Assembly (NCBI GenBank): GCA_020833055.1
Contig: JAJHQZ010000003.1
Coordinates: forward strand, 1 to 64,000
Direction: 5' to 3'
Source: Candidatus Korarchaeum sp.
GTDB lineage: Archaea > Korarchaeota > Korarchaeia > Korarchaeales > Korarchaeaceae
Length of the DNA stretch: 64,000 bases
The translations under genes were made by a program, and so were the position numbers. The stretch's first letter is position 1, and every line of letters begins with the position of its first letter. Positions 1 to 8,847 of the stretch are shown in pieces. The notes beneath the pieces are model-generated. The model was not told the DNA's origin, did no database searches, and saw only the letters and a list, made by a program, of their open reading frames with translations.

Positions 1-62
1 CAGTAAATCATAAATATAAATTTCTCGTCATTCGTCGTATATATAGCTATCGCATGAAAATC

Positions 63-73
63 TCTATATTATT
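63..73 (+). promoter_or_regulatory. TATA box of the secreted orphan gene
   Basis: A T/A-rich box (ctatattattt) is centred about 26 nt before the ATG at 94. Archaeal transcription usually starts 25-30 nt downstream of the box, so the mRNA would be nearly leaderless. This supports the ATG at 94. Confidence 0.5.
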
Positions 74-93
74 TTTCCTTCTCTATTCGGATT

Positions 94-963
94 ATGAGAG
101 ACCTTCTATTAGTTTCCCTACTCATATTGCTTCTATTACCCATTCTATATGGAGAGGCTCAGCCGGATAATATGACTCGAGAGCTACCGGAGGGCAAAGA
201 GGTGGATGAGGGGATAAACATTACTGAATTAAAGGAATTATGGGAAGAGATAAAGAACGCGCCGACGCCAGAGTTGATACCAGAGCCTAACGTATACGTC
301 CCAGGAAGGGGTTACGTTACGGATGAGCAGGGGAGGTTCATCAAAAGAGGAATCAATGTGACGGATGAGCCCATCGATGTTGACCGCTACTATGACATTA
401 ATGGGAGTAGCTTTTACGTCTATCTGAATGATAAGCTCATATTCGGTAAGGTAGCAGACAGCCAGTTCAAAGGTACATATTTCTCAGTTTGGGATATGAG
501 TGGAAATTGTCTTAATTGTGCCAGTGGTATACAGACATTTTCAGATTATAAGCACTATAACTGGATAGGGAATTACACCATGCAAACATATCCGAATTAT
601 TACAGGATACATGTGAAGTACTTCATACAGGCTATATTAACAGGTAACGTCTCCAAGAACGGGAAGGTAGTACAACTGAAAGTCAGGGATAATACTGGGA
701 ATCTTATTACGAGATTTGAGGCGGAGTTATGGAGCCAAGCCGACTTTTATAAGGGTAATACGAAATGGCGGCTCTACGGTTATCCTAATTATCCTGGTGG
801 AGGGGCTTCTTACATAAGGGGGAAGAAGCTATCGGTCTCAGTGGGTTACGCTTATTACGCACTTCCCTATCCCAACAAGTCCTCCAGAAGCTTCGGTCAT
901 CCCTATGTGATCATTCTATACTCCCGCTTCTATCACCAATTCGCGATAATAAGCGCTTCCTAG
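94..963 (+). CDS. secreted protein of unknown function
   Basis: 289 aa. Residues 1-20 are a clear signal peptide: Met-Arg-Asp, a long Leu/Ile run, then a small-residue cleavage zone. The mature part is polar and rich in Tyr, Asn and Gly, with several N-x-S/T sequons and a single CxxC (Cys139 and Cys142). No family is recognised. The composition suggests an extracellular or surface beta-rich protein exported by the Sec route. The TATA box about 26 nt upstream makes this a near-leaderless monocistronic gene. The next gene is on the other strand. Secretion is well supported; function is unknown. Confidence 0.8.
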   Translation: MRDLLLVSLLILLLLPILYGEAQPDNMTRELPEGKEVDEGINITELKELWEEIKNAPTPELIPEPNVYVPGRGYVTDEQGRFIKRGINVTDEPIDVDRYYDINGSSFYVYLNDKLIFGKVADSQFKGTYFSVWDMSGNCLNCASGIQTFSDYKHYNWIGNYTMQTYPNYYRIHVKYFIQAILTGNVSKNGKVVQLKVRDNTGNLITRFEAELWSQADFYKGNTKWRLYGYPNYPGGGASYIRGKKLSVSVGYAYYALPYPNKSSRSFGHPYVIILYSRFYHQFAIISAS

Positions 964-1237
964 TTTTTATTTAAACAACGTAGTGAGAGGTGATTAACCG
1001 ATTTCCTTTTTTCTTAATCGCTCTTAAGACTGAATGATGCTCCTGATAGGTCTAACTATGCCTCAGGGTGCTTAGGAGAAGGAATGTGAAAGCGAGAGCT
1101 ATGCTCTCACAAATAACCTAATATGAGAAGAATAGAGATAATTAAACTGTGTTAAAAACACTAATTTCTCCAAGCTTCTCTTAAATGTTTTTCCATATTC
1201 TCCCTAATGCAGTGTACTGCCGAGACTCAGCATAGCA

Positions 1238-2005
1238 TCAAGATAGGCTCCTCAGCCTCCCGACGATCTCATTGACATCCTTTATCATAGTGACAGCTAG
1301 GGGAATCCTCATCACAGAAGCTAGCTTTATACCTAACTCATCCACGCTATCCGGCTGAGGGCCGTGGAGCACCACTAAGCTCGGCCTCACATCGACGACC
1401 TTCAGGGCCACTAAGGGGCTCCTCCCGGCGGATACTCTCGTGAATATCAGAGCCCTCTCAGTGGAAGTCCCGAAGAGCCTCATGAAATCCGATCCACTTA
1501 AATTGAGGATCGCCTTGAGGCTGTCTATTACCGTATAACCATGCACATAAGTCGGTTGAGAAGCTTCCACTATTATCCTTCCATCTATCGCCTCGAGGAA
1601 CCTCTCCAGTTCAACTGGCAATGTGTACTCGTTCATATCTATGACGCTAGATAATAGGGGGACTAGACCCGTAGTCCTCACTAGGGATCTGAGGACAGCC
1701 CCTCCCCTCTTCTCATCCTCCTCTATCAGAGCCATCACAAACCTCTTGAGCACAGAGGAGCCCGGGCTCTTCCTCCTATTTGATTCATAATCGGAGACTA
1801 CTGAAGCGGATACCCCTAGAGCCCTAGCCAGCTCACTCTGTTTAACTCCGAAGTACTCCCTCCACTTCCTCATCGCCTGCCCTATATTATCGCTGAAGAG
1901 TATATCCCCAGCTACTTTCTTCGCGACTACTTCCTTCAATATCCTCCTGTGGTAATTCGATAGGAGTTCCCTGTCGATATCATCACTCGCATCCATCGAT
2001 ACCAC
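1238..2005 (-). CDS. XRE-family HTH transcriptional regulator, archaeal type
   Basis: 255 aa. Residues about 45-105 form a Cro/C1-type helix-turn-helix (QSELARALGVSASVVSDYE). The 150-residue C-terminal part resembles the conserved effector half of archaeal predicted regulators such as the MJ0164 group (COG1395), here from memory. Start choice: GTG at 2005 lies about 26 nt from a TATA-like box (minus-strand ctttataac near 2030); an in-frame ATG at 1996 is the alternative. No target operator is visible. It lies convergent with the preceding secreted gene and upstream of the SWIM gene on the same strand, separated by about 50 nt. Confidence 0.8.
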   Translation of the reverse strand: MVSMDASDDIDRELLSNYHRRILKEVVAKKVAGDILFSDNIGQAMRKWREYFGVKQSELARALGVSASVVSDYESNRRKSPGSSVLKRFVMALIEEDEKRGGAVLRSLVRTTGLVPLLSSVIDMNEYTLPVELERFLEAIDGRIIVEASQPTYVHGYTVIDSLKAILNLSGSDFMRLFGTSTERALIFTRVSAGRSPLVALKVVDVRPSLVVLHGPQPDSVDELGIKLASVMRIPLAVTMIKDVNEIVGRLRSLS

Positions 2006-2052
2006 TTAGCCTTCATATCGCTCCCAGTTATAAAGTCTTCGGTATTCAACGA

Positions 2053-2427
2053 TCATACATCAATGAGTATACCCTCTGATAGCATTATTTTCCTCAATAT
2101 CCCGAGGAATTCTTGATCCTTATGCTCTATTTCCCTTATCTTTCCGAACTCCCTAGCTATCATCACTGAGATGATGTGATGGCAGGCCCTCCTCCTCCCC
2201 CTGATTACGACATTTAAGTAGTAATCGATACAAGAACAGATCAGATCTTCGAGGACTATATGATCGCCCATCTCCCCCCTAACGATGTAAAAGTATCTAC
2301 CGCTCGGGGAGAAAACGTGCCTCTCGACTCTATCCCTCAGAGCATACTTAAGGGCCTTTACCGCGCTCCTCCATGGTAGGGAGGAGAGCATTGAATGTAT
2401 TTTAATCCGCTTGACCTCATCATCCAA
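2053..2427 (-). CDS. SWIM zinc-finger protein
   Basis: 124 aa. The centre holds a SWIM-type zinc motif: Cys-Ser-Cys, about 15 residues, then Cys-His-His (CSC...RRRACHH), matching the CxCx(n)CxH ligand pattern. SWIM domains bind nucleic acid or protein, and archaeal stand-alone copies are often linked with recombination proteins. The start is TTG at 2427, only 2 nt from the start of the divergent phosphoesterase gene; an internal ATG at codon 13 is possible. Role inferred only at domain level. Confidence 0.75.
   Translation of the reverse strand: MDDEVKRIKIHSMLSSLPWRSAVKALKYALRDRVERHVFSPSGRYFYIVRGEMGDHIVLEDLICSCIDYYLNVVIRGRRRACHHIISVMIAREFGKIREIEHKDQEFLGILRKIMLSEGILIDV
2398..2408 (+). promoter_or_regulatory. 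TATA box of the phosphoesterase gene, inside the SWIM gene
   Basis: The sequence gtattttaatc is centred about 27 nt before the ATG at 2430 and lies within codons of the oppositely oriented SWIM gene. It implies a leaderless mRNA starting at or near 2430. Confidence 0.5.
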
Positions 2428-2429
2428 GG

Positions 2430-3134
2430 ATGAGACCTGTCTGGGGGAGGCCGGCTATAGAGATAAACTTTGATGGTGAGACCTGGGTCGTAGTAGCGGA
2501 CCTCCACGTGGGCTATGAGATTGAATTAGCGAGCCAAGGTGTTTACATACCTGACCAAAGCGAGAAAATATTTGAGGATCTTATCTCATTAGGTAGTAAA
2601 AATTTGTTCATTGCTGGGGACTTGAAGCACTCTATAGGTCTAGTTTTCAGTCATAGGATTAGGGGCTTCATAGAGAAGCTCTCTAAGAGCTTCGATAGAG
2701 TCGAGATCGTCCAAGGGAATCATGATGGAGGCCTCCTGAATTTAGCGGGAAGTAATTTCATAGTCCATGGGAGCAGGGGAGCAGCTCTAGGCGATGCTTG
2801 GATCTTTCACGGCCATGCTTACCCAGCGGAGGAGTCCTCTTCTTACGAATTCGGGATAATGGGGCATGTGCATCCATCTATATCATTGAGAGGTATCGGG
2901 AGGATCCCCGTCTGGGTAATCGGGGATTCTATCTGTGAGAAGCTCCCCGAGACTATAGTGATCATGCCAGCATTCAATACGTTAATAGGATATGGTGATA
3001 TCCTCAACCCCGGGGATTACGGGCCGATATTCCCGAGGTGCCTAGATCCAGACTCCACTGATGTGCTGACGCTGGATGGGGAGTACTTAGGCACGCTCTC
3101 CTTCTTAGCTAGTAGATACGGGACTGATAACTGA
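2430..3134 (+). CDS. metallophosphoesterase, SbcD/Mre11-related archaeal family
   Basis: 234 aa. Calcineurin-like dimetal phosphoesterase motifs are present in order: ADLHVGYE (DxH) near residue 23, AGDLKH (GDxxH) near 63, QGNHDGG (GNHD) near 95, FHGH near 127 and GHVHP (GHxH) near 144. These supply the metal ligands. The family (TIGR00024-like) is compact compared with true Mre11 and lacks its capping domain, so a role in DNA repair is not shown; substrates are unknown. Divergent from the SWIM gene with overlapping control regions, which suggests joint regulation. Confidence 0.85.
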   Translation: MRPVWGRPAIEINFDGETWVVVADLHVGYEIELASQGVYIPDQSEKIFEDLISLGSKNLFIAGDLKHSIGLVFSHRIRGFIEKLSKSFDRVEIVQGNHDGGLLNLAGSNFIVHGSRGAALGDAWIFHGHAYPAEESSSYEFGIMGHVHPSISLRGIGRIPVWVIGDSICEKLPETIVIMPAFNTLIGYGDILNPGDYGPIFPRCLDPDSTDVLTLDGEYLGTLSFLASRYGTDN

Positions 3135-3200
3135 GGGATCTGAACTCTCATAGCGATCTTCATTGCGTTCACGAGAGTTCATCAGGCCCCCGCTTTCCTG

Positions 3201-3215
3201 GAAAAGCTTATATAT
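3201..3215 (+). promoter_or_regulatory. BRE/TATA promoter
   Basis: gaaaagcttatatat is a textbook archaeal purine-rich BRE followed by a TATA box. Transcription would begin near 3235-3240, just before the TTG at 3244. This rules out the longer reading frame that begins upstream of the promoter. Confidence 0.7.
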
Positions 3216-3243
3216 AGAGTCCCCGCCCTTCGGGGAGGGAATA

Positions 3244-4638
3244 TTGAAGGGTTGGGATGTCGTCATCGTGGGAGCTGGCCCTTCAGGGCTCTTCTCCGCG
3301 ATCGAGATAAAGAAGATCGTCCCAGAAGCTGAAGTACTCGTTATCGAGATGGGGAAGGATTTAGAGGAGAGGAGGTGCCCCCTGAAATCTATCGGTAGAT
3401 GCGCTGTCTGTCAGATATGCGATATAGTCTCGGGCTTCGGGGGAGCTGGTACTTTCAGCGATGGGAAGCTCAACCTCACTAAGGATGTAGGCGGTGATTT
3501 AGCCAGTTTGATAGGTGAGAGGGAGTTCTGGGAGCTAGTAGATTATGTAGATGATTCCTTCTTGAAGTTAGGCGCTCCTAAGGAAGTCCATGGTGAGGAT
3601 CAGGAGGAAGTGGAGAGGCTGAGGAGGAAGGCCCTGAAAGCAGGCCTCCTCTTAGTCCCATTCAGGATAAGGCACATGGGGAGTGATGGAGGTTACAGAG
3701 TCTTAATGAACCTCAGGAAGCTAGTGGATGAGATGGGGATAGAGATCAAGTTCGGAGCGACTGCTAGTAAGATCTTAACTGAGGGTAAGAGGGTATCTGG
3801 AGTATCTCTCTCCAATGGAGAGGAGATTATGGCTAAATACGTCGTCTTAGCCACTGGAAGGGTCATGGAGAGCTGGTTAGTCAGCGAGATGAGGAGGCTC
3901 GGGGTCAAGGTGGACGGGGGTAAAGTGGACCTAGGGGTAAGGGTCGAAGTCCCTTACGAAGTCATGCGTGAGTACACTGACGTCCTCTACGAGCCGAAGC
4001 TAATCTATTACAGTGATACGTTCGACGATAAAGTCAGGGTGTTCTGCGTTAACCCTAGAGGGGAGGTGGTCACTGAATCTTACTGGGGGATAGTGACTGT
4101 CAACGGTATCTCTAGGAACGACTTCAAGACGGAGAACACGAATTTCGCTATCTTAGTCACGACAGAATTCACAGCACCTTACAGGGACACTATCTCTTAC
4201 GCTTTGAGCATAGCTAAGATGGCGAATGAGATAGCTGGGAATCAGCCGATAGTTCAGAGGCTGGGAGATTTGAAGAGAGGGAGGAGATCTACAGAAGCTA
4301 GATTGAGTAGAAGCATAGTGAAGCCGACGCTCCCGGGCTCTACTCCTGGAGATTTGAGCTTCGTGCTCCCCTTCAGATATCTGAAGGATATACTGGAGAT
4401 GTTGCGTGCGATGAATGAGATAATGCCAGGGATATACTCAGATCACACGCTGCTCTATGGAGTGGAAGTTAAGTTATACGGAGCGAAGCTAGATCTGAAG
4501 CCCAATCTCGAGACCAGGGTTATAGAGGGCCTCTACGCTGGGGGTGATGGCGCAGGGGTCTCGAGGGGCCTAGTCCAAGCTGCAGCTTCAGGTGTGTGGA
4601 TAGGGAGAGATATAGCTAGGAAGCTATCCCATGGCTAA
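3244..4638 (+). CDS. FAD-dependent dehydrogenase (NAD/FAD oxidoreductase)
   Basis: 464 aa from the preferred TTG start at 3244. The start is chosen because a strong promoter lies at 3201-3215 and GGGAGGG precedes the TTG; an upstream TTG at 3163 would lie before the promoter. The N-terminus is a dinucleotide-binding fold (VVIVGAGPSGLFSA) and the C-terminus has the FAD-closing signature GLYAGGDGAGVSRGL. A Cys-rich patch (CPLKSIGRCAVCQIC) near residues 45-60 resembles the COG2509 uncharacterised dehydrogenases. Substrate unknown. Probably a cytosolic flavoprotein. Confidence 0.85.
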   Translation: MKGWDVVIVGAGPSGLFSAIEIKKIVPEAEVLVIEMGKDLEERRCPLKSIGRCAVCQICDIVSGFGGAGTFSDGKLNLTKDVGGDLASLIGEREFWELVDYVDDSFLKLGAPKEVHGEDQEEVERLRRKALKAGLLLVPFRIRHMGSDGGYRVLMNLRKLVDEMGIEIKFGATASKILTEGKRVSGVSLSNGEEIMAKYVVLATGRVMESWLVSEMRRLGVKVDGGKVDLGVRVEVPYEVMREYTDVLYEPKLIYYSDTFDDKVRVFCVNPRGEVVTESYWGIVTVNGISRNDFKTENTNFAILVTTEFTAPYRDTISYALSIAKMANEIAGNQPIVQRLGDLKRGRRSTEARLSRSIVKPTLPGSTPGDLSFVLPFRYLKDILEMLRAMNEIMPGIYSDHTLLYGVEVKLYGAKLDLKPNLETRVIEGLYAGGDGAGVSRGLVQAAASGVWIGRDIARKLSHG

Positions 4639-4639
4639 T

Positions 4640-4850
4640 CTCAATTATCACGTCCCTAAACCAGCTTGATCTGGGGACTTTGGAGTTAGTGTACTATCCA
4701 CTATCTGATAATCCCCCGATATCTCTCAATCCGACTGGAGAGATCGAGATAGAGCTCATGAATTGCATCTATATTTGAGGAGGAGTTCGAGGTCGCTGAG
4801 ATCGCTCTAGGGGCAGCGTCGAAGCTGGGCTATCGGCGGAGAAATTTTAT
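4640..4850 (+). pseudogene. possible decayed gene fragment
   Basis: One frame reads about 45 codons of plausible protein (including LVYYPLSDNPPISLNPTGE) without a usable start, and stops at a TGA near 4778. A neighbouring frame then continues with EEEFEVAEIALGAASKLGY. A plausible amphipathic composition split by one frameshift suggests a gene remnant. No family is recognised; it could also be chance. Confidence 0.25.
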
Positions 4851-4873
4851 TAGTTTTTACGCATCTTTATATA

Positions 4874-5056
4874 ATGAGGAAAAGGGTGTTGGGAATGTCG
4901 ATAGGGATCAGGGAGGAGAGGATCTTCAAGAAAAAATACGGGAGTTATTTGAAGATATTGAGAGAACTTAACATAAGAAATCCTGAGGAAGTAGCCGCTC
5001 TCTTAGCAGTAGCTGAGATTTTAACGAGTTATGAGAGGATTGATTTGAGAGTTTGA
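4874..5056 (+). CDS. small conserved-looking protein, unknown
   Basis: 60 aa, basic and probably helical, beginning MRKRVLGMSIGIREERIF. A TATA-like box (gaaattttatt, 4841-4851) lies about 28 nt upstream of the ATG, which is the spacing seen for leaderless genes here; an ATG at codon 8 is the alternative. It ends at the convergent fumarase beta gene without a gap. No domain is recognised. Confidence 0.45.
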   Translation: MRKRVLGMSIGIREERIFKKKYGSYLKILRELNIRNPEEVAALLAVAEILTSYERIDLRV

Positions 5057-5656
5057 TCATATCTTGGCCTTTATCTCCTCAGCCTTCCTCTTGACGTTTT
5101 GCAGAACGTCCAAGAATAAGTTGTTCCCATGAGAATCTATAGCCACCATAGTCGGGCCGAAGTTCTCAACCTCGACGACCCACATAGCCTCTGGAACTCC
5201 CAAATCGAGCCAATGGACATCAACAACTCTTTTCACAGCATTAGTCGCGAGGACGGAGACTCCACCTGGATATGCGAGATAAGCTGCCCCGTACTCCTTC
5301 ATCGCTTGAGTAGTCCTCTCGAATAAACCACCCTTCCCTATTATGAGCCTCACTCCGAACTCCCTTATGAAATCAGCCTCAACGCTCTCCATCCTAGCGC
5401 TCGTAGTCGGGCCGAAGCCGTATATCTTCCACTCCCCATCGACTTTACCTACTATGGGTCCGCAGTGATACAGAGCCATTCCCTCCAGCTTAACCGGCAC
5501 TTTATCCTTCTCCCCCTTTGAAGCGAGCTCCAAGGCCCTTCTGTGTACCTGGTCCCTTCCAGTTATTATTATCCCATCCAGATATACGACATCCCCTACT
5601 TTCAACTTCCTGACTTGCTCCTCAGTTACGGGGGTCCTCAACCTATACTCCGCCAT
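5057..5656 (-). CDS. fumB: class I fumarate hydratase, beta subunit
   Basis: 199 aa from the ATG at 5656, chosen because GGAGGTGATC sits just upstream; the longer frame to 5686 would remove this site. The protein matches the C-terminal (beta) half of iron-sulfur class I fumarases and tartrate dehydratases, with the family segment VYLDGIIITGRDQVHRR, the CGPIVGK region and the GPTTSARM segment. With the alpha subunit it interconverts fumarate and malate. It follows the alpha gene by 13 nt in one operon, the usual archaeal split arrangement. Confidence 0.92.
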   Translation of the reverse strand: MAEYRLRTPVTEEQVRKLKVGDVVYLDGIIITGRDQVHRRALELASKGEKDKVPVKLEGMALYHCGPIVGKVDGEWKIYGFGPTTSARMESVEADFIREFGVRLIIGKGGLFERTTQAMKEYGAAYLAYPGGVSVLATNAVKRVVDVHWLDLGVPEAMWVVEVENFGPTMVAIDSHGNNLFLDVLQNVKRKAEEIKAKI

Positions 5657-5669
5657 AAGATCACCTCCC

Positions 5670-6548
5670 TCAAGGCGGTAAAACAATCTTCAAATTACCG
5701 TTCCTATCGAAGATACCTTCCGCCCTCCTGAAAGCCCAGCATTGAGTACTTATACCAACCGGGAGACTGGCTGGATGCTTGTGAGCCCACTCCACTTTGA
5801 CCCCTAGGGCGTAAGTCTTGCCTCCCAGCCCCATCGGTCCTATCCCGAGCGAATTTATCATCTCCAAGAGTTCATTCTCCAGTTCAGCGAGCTTTGGATC
5901 GGGATTGGGCTCATCAAGCCTCCTGAAAGTCGCCTTCTTCGCTAGCTTTATCGCTAGATCGGCGCTCCCCCCAACGCCGATACCCACTATTATCGGTGGG
6001 CAGGGCATCGGACCCGCATCGACCATTGCATCTATAACAGCTCTCTTTATGCCCTTTATACCGAGCACAGGACTGAGCATGTATATCTTCGATGTGTTCT
6101 CACTTCCCCCTCCCTTAGCTAAGAAGAGAACTCTCATCTGATCTCCGGGGACGAGGTCTAAGTGTATTATAGGGACGTGCCTTCCAGTGTTATCCCCTGG
6201 GTTCTCACCGGTCCAAGGGTCCACTGTATTGGGCCTCAAGGGTATCTCAGCTGTAGCTCTCCTGACGGCTTCCTCTATTACTGACTTGATCTCCGACCTC
6301 AGGGGGAAATCATCGCCCAACTCTATGAAGAAAGTCGGAGTTCCCGTATCTTGACACATCGGCATCTTGAGCTTACCAGACGCATCTATGTTCTTCAAAA
6401 TCGCCTCTAAGTTCGCTCTAGCGACAGGATTGTCCTCTGATTCATATGCTTTTATCAGAGCATCCTTGACATCCCTAGTGACATTAAAAGAAGCTTCCCG
6501 CATCATCTTAACGATACCATCTATAATCGAGGCCCTCAGGTCTCCCAT
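5670..6548 (-). CDS. fumA: class I fumarate hydratase, alpha subunit
   Basis: 292 aa from ATG at 6548. A GTG at 6566 is also open, but a TATA-like box (minus-strand aaaagttaataattta near 6580-6594) is too close to that codon. The protein shows the alpha-subunit motifs for the [4Fe-4S] cluster: PMCQDTGT with the first Cys, GPMPCPP with a second and STQCWA with a third. It carries the iron-sulfur and substrate site; the beta subunit is encoded directly downstream. Oxygen-sensitive family, suiting an anaerobe. Confidence 0.93.
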   Translation of the reverse strand: MGDLRASIIDGIVKMMREASFNVTRDVKDALIKAYESEDNPVARANLEAILKNIDASGKLKMPMCQDTGTPTFFIELGDDFPLRSEIKSVIEEAVRRATAEIPLRPNTVDPWTGENPGDNTGRHVPIIHLDLVPGDQMRVLFLAKGGGSENTSKIYMLSPVLGIKGIKRAVIDAMVDAGPMPCPPIIVGIGVGGSADLAIKLAKKATFRRLDEPNPDPKLAELENELLEMINSLGIGPMGLGGKTYALGVKVEWAHKHPASLPVGISTQCWAFRRAEGIFDRNGNLKIVLPP

Positions 6549-6674
6549 CGGAAGCCCCTTCACCACACCATGTGTAAATTATTAACTTTTCTGATAAAGC
6601 TCCTACTCCTCACTTGGGAGAGATCTCAAGCGAGCACTGTACGGCGGGGAGGAGGGGAGGAAAAAGTTAAAATA

Positions 6675-7970
6675 TTACACTGATTTTGACAGGAGAGATC
6701 CTAGCTTCCTTATCCCCTCCTCTATCACCGCCGGATCATTGTAAGAATAGCCCAGCCTCATCCCGTTCTTAGGCGTCCTCTTCCTCACATCCACCAAGCT
6801 CCCCTCTGATGGATCGTAAATATGACCTGTGAGTGGATAGAAGGCCTCCCCTGGGACATAAAGGACGTCATTCGGTATCGCTACCTCCTCCAAGAACTTT
6901 TTACTGTCGAAATCCTTTCTTGATGATTCCCACCATATGAAGAAACCGCCCGTAGGATCTGTCCTCGTCCCATCTGGGAAGCTCTCATCTATAGCTTTAG
7001 CCATGGCCTCATACCTCTTCCTGTAGCCCTCCCTGACTTTCTCTATGAATTTGGGGAAGTAGAGCTCGTAGTAAAGTTTGGCCATCTTCTGCGTTATTGT
7101 AGGAGTGCAGAGGTCGTGATAACCTTTGGCCTTCACCACCTCCTCCCTTATCTCCGGAGGCATCAAGTTATATCCGACCCTCAGGACGGATACCTCCTTG
7201 CTAGTCGTCCTCATATATATCACAGTGCTGCCTTCCTCATCGAAGGCCCTTATAGGCTTTATCCTCTCCCCTCTGAACTGGATCTCCCTATAGGCAGCGT
7301 CCTCCATTAGGTAAATTCCGTTCTCCTCAGCTATCTCCAGTAGCTTCCTCCTCCTGCTCTCAGGTAGTGTTGTCCCCGAGGGATTATCAGAATCTGGAAT
7401 AACATATATGAGCTTCGGCTTCTTTCCGAGCTCTTTTTGAGCCTTCTTTATCGCATCCTCGACGTAATCCGGTATTATTCCGTCCTTATCCCCCGGGACG
7501 GCTATAGTATCCCCATAGAGCTTCGTAACTACGTTAACGAAACCCAAGTAGACAGGAGCGGGGACTATCACTATATCTCCGGGATTCAAGAGGACATCTA
7601 GTGCTAAGTAGATCATCTGCTGAGAACCAGTTGTAATCACAACCTGCTTCCATCCCTCATCCTTATCCAGATCTATTGAATCCCTCTCCCTCAGGAAGTT
7701 AGCTAGAGTTTTCCTCACATCAGGTAGACCATCCGTAGGACCGTAATTGTAGTCCTCTATCACATCTATCTCCCTTCCTGAGAAGACGCTCTCTAGCTCC
7801 TGGAGAGCCAGCCTCATCAGTACCATCGGGAAGGCTCCTGTAGGTATTACGCCGGGCTTACCCCCTGCGAAGTAATACTTGACATTATACCTGAGGAGTC
7901 TCCTTATCTCTGACTCGGGAATCAGCTTAGTCCACTTAGCTAGCTCAACGCCGGGCGGCGACAAACTCAC
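6675..7970 (-). CDS. PLP-dependent aminotransferase, class I/II
   Basis: 431 aa. Fold-type I aminotransferase features: GSQQMIYLALDVLL cofactor region near 112, the PDSDNPSGTT loop near 192, and the PLP lysine in TSKEVSVLRVGYN. The overall shape matches the LysN/aromatic/2-aminoadipate group. A likely role is transfer of amino groups from aromatic or branched amino acids to 2-oxoglutarate, feeding 2-oxoacids to the Ior enzyme encoded at 23 kb (inference). Start: GTG at 7970 or TTG at 7964; GAGGTG spacing favours 7964. A TATA-like box is near 8005. Confidence 0.88.
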   Translation of the reverse strand: MSLSPPGVELAKWTKLIPESEIRRLLRYNVKYYFAGGKPGVIPTGAFPMVLMRLALQELESVFSGREIDVIEDYNYGPTDGLPDVRKTLANFLRERDSIDLDKDEGWKQVVITTGSQQMIYLALDVLLNPGDIVIVPAPVYLGFVNVVTKLYGDTIAVPGDKDGIIPDYVEDAIKKAQKELGKKPKLIYVIPDSDNPSGTTLPESRRRKLLEIAEENGIYLMEDAAYREIQFRGERIKPIRAFDEEGSTVIYMRTTSKEVSVLRVGYNLMPPEIREEVVKAKGYHDLCTPTITQKMAKLYYELYFPKFIEKVREGYRKRYEAMAKAIDESFPDGTRTDPTGGFFIWWESSRKDFDSKKFLEEVAIPNDVLYVPGEAFYPLTGHIYDPSEGSLVDVRKRTPKNGMRLGYSYNDPAVIEEGIRKLGSLLSKSV

Positions 7971-8153
7971 ACCTCAATAATCTCCTGAGAAAATAATTTA
8001 ATCGTATTGGGATGTAGTAAGCGTTACTTAGGAAAAGTATTTAACTAGAGGTTCGTTATTTATCGCATAATATCCTGCTCAATTTCACCCCGAGACCTAA
8101 AAAATAACATAAAATTCACTAAAAATCTCCCCCTCATGGGATCTCAGGTATAA

Positions 8154-8582
8154 TTACCACTTCGGCCTCCCTCTGTAACCCTCATCCCTTCCTCTGAAAT
8201 CCCTCCTTCTCCTCTGGGGCCTGAAATCTCCCGGAGCCTGAGGCATATCCTCTGGTATCTCCTCGGCCTTCACGAAACCCTCATCATCCATCTCAATGAA
8301 GCTACCCATGTTCCCTAAGTTGAGTTGGACTTTGTCCTTATAAACGGTTGTGAAAGCGTTCTGCAGCTGTACTACCTTTCCCTCCTTCAGTTTCCCAGCG
8401 TGATTGCCCCACAGGACTAGGACCACTCTACCAGTTTCATCCCCAACTGTCGCTTCCGAGAGGGTCCTAGGACCCCTCTTCGTCTCAACAACTCTCGACT
8501 CACCAACTTCGAGGACCCGGACCTTCACGTTCACACTATTCTCCCCGGGTCTCAGATCCAATACCTTCCGACTCGTCGACAT
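8154..8582 (-). CDS. ssb: single-stranded DNA-binding protein, single OB fold
   Basis: 142 aa. One OB-fold covers about residues 8-95 (VNVKVRVLEVGESRVVETK, VGDETGRVVLVLWG), close to the crenarchaeal Sulfolobus-type SSB. The C-terminal tail (about 110-142) is disordered and rich in Arg, Gly and Asp (RPQRRRRDFRGRDEGYRGR), a typical interaction tail. It would protect single-stranded DNA in replication and repair. Monocistronic; flanked by AT-rich spacers. Confidence 0.88.
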   Translation of the reverse strand: MSTSRKVLDLRPGENSVNVKVRVLEVGESRVVETKRGPRTLSEATVGDETGRVVLVLWGNHAGKLKEGKVVQLQNAFTTVYKDKVQLNLGNMGSFIEMDDEGFVKAEEIPEDMPQAPGDFRPQRRRRDFRGRDEGYRGRPKW

Positions 8583-8847
8583 ACTACTCGCCTCGAAGGC
8601 GTTGCCTTAATCCCAAGTTTCGCTATTTAAACGTATGCCTCGAGCGTTCAGCATTACAAAAGTTGGAAATCGTGATACGAGATCCGCATGAATCCTAATT
8701 TTTATTACTATAACTGGAGAGTATCCGATTAACTTTTAGTATATTTTCTAGTATTAGCTAAATTAAATTCATGAGCCGCTATCTCGAGCCTAAAATGATA
8801 AACATTAAAAAATCATAAACTCGCGTAGTAGTGGGAGATGAAGAGAT

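Noticed and set aside
964-1237. C/D-box sRNA suggested by an aatgatgctcctgata string
   Set aside because: C-like and D-like boxes are adjacent rather than separated by a guide, and no internal C'/D' pair is seen.
3221-3240. Hairpin cccc-gccctt-cgggg resembling the IS605 end hairpins
   Set aside because: Only the short GC core is shared; no transposase remnant or TTAC-type flank. It is the leader of the flavoprotein gene.
3163-3243. Upstream extension of the flavoprotein gene to a TTG at 3163
   Set aside because: It would cross the strong BRE/TATA element at 3201-3215 and encode a tail without similarity to dinucleotide-binding N-termini.
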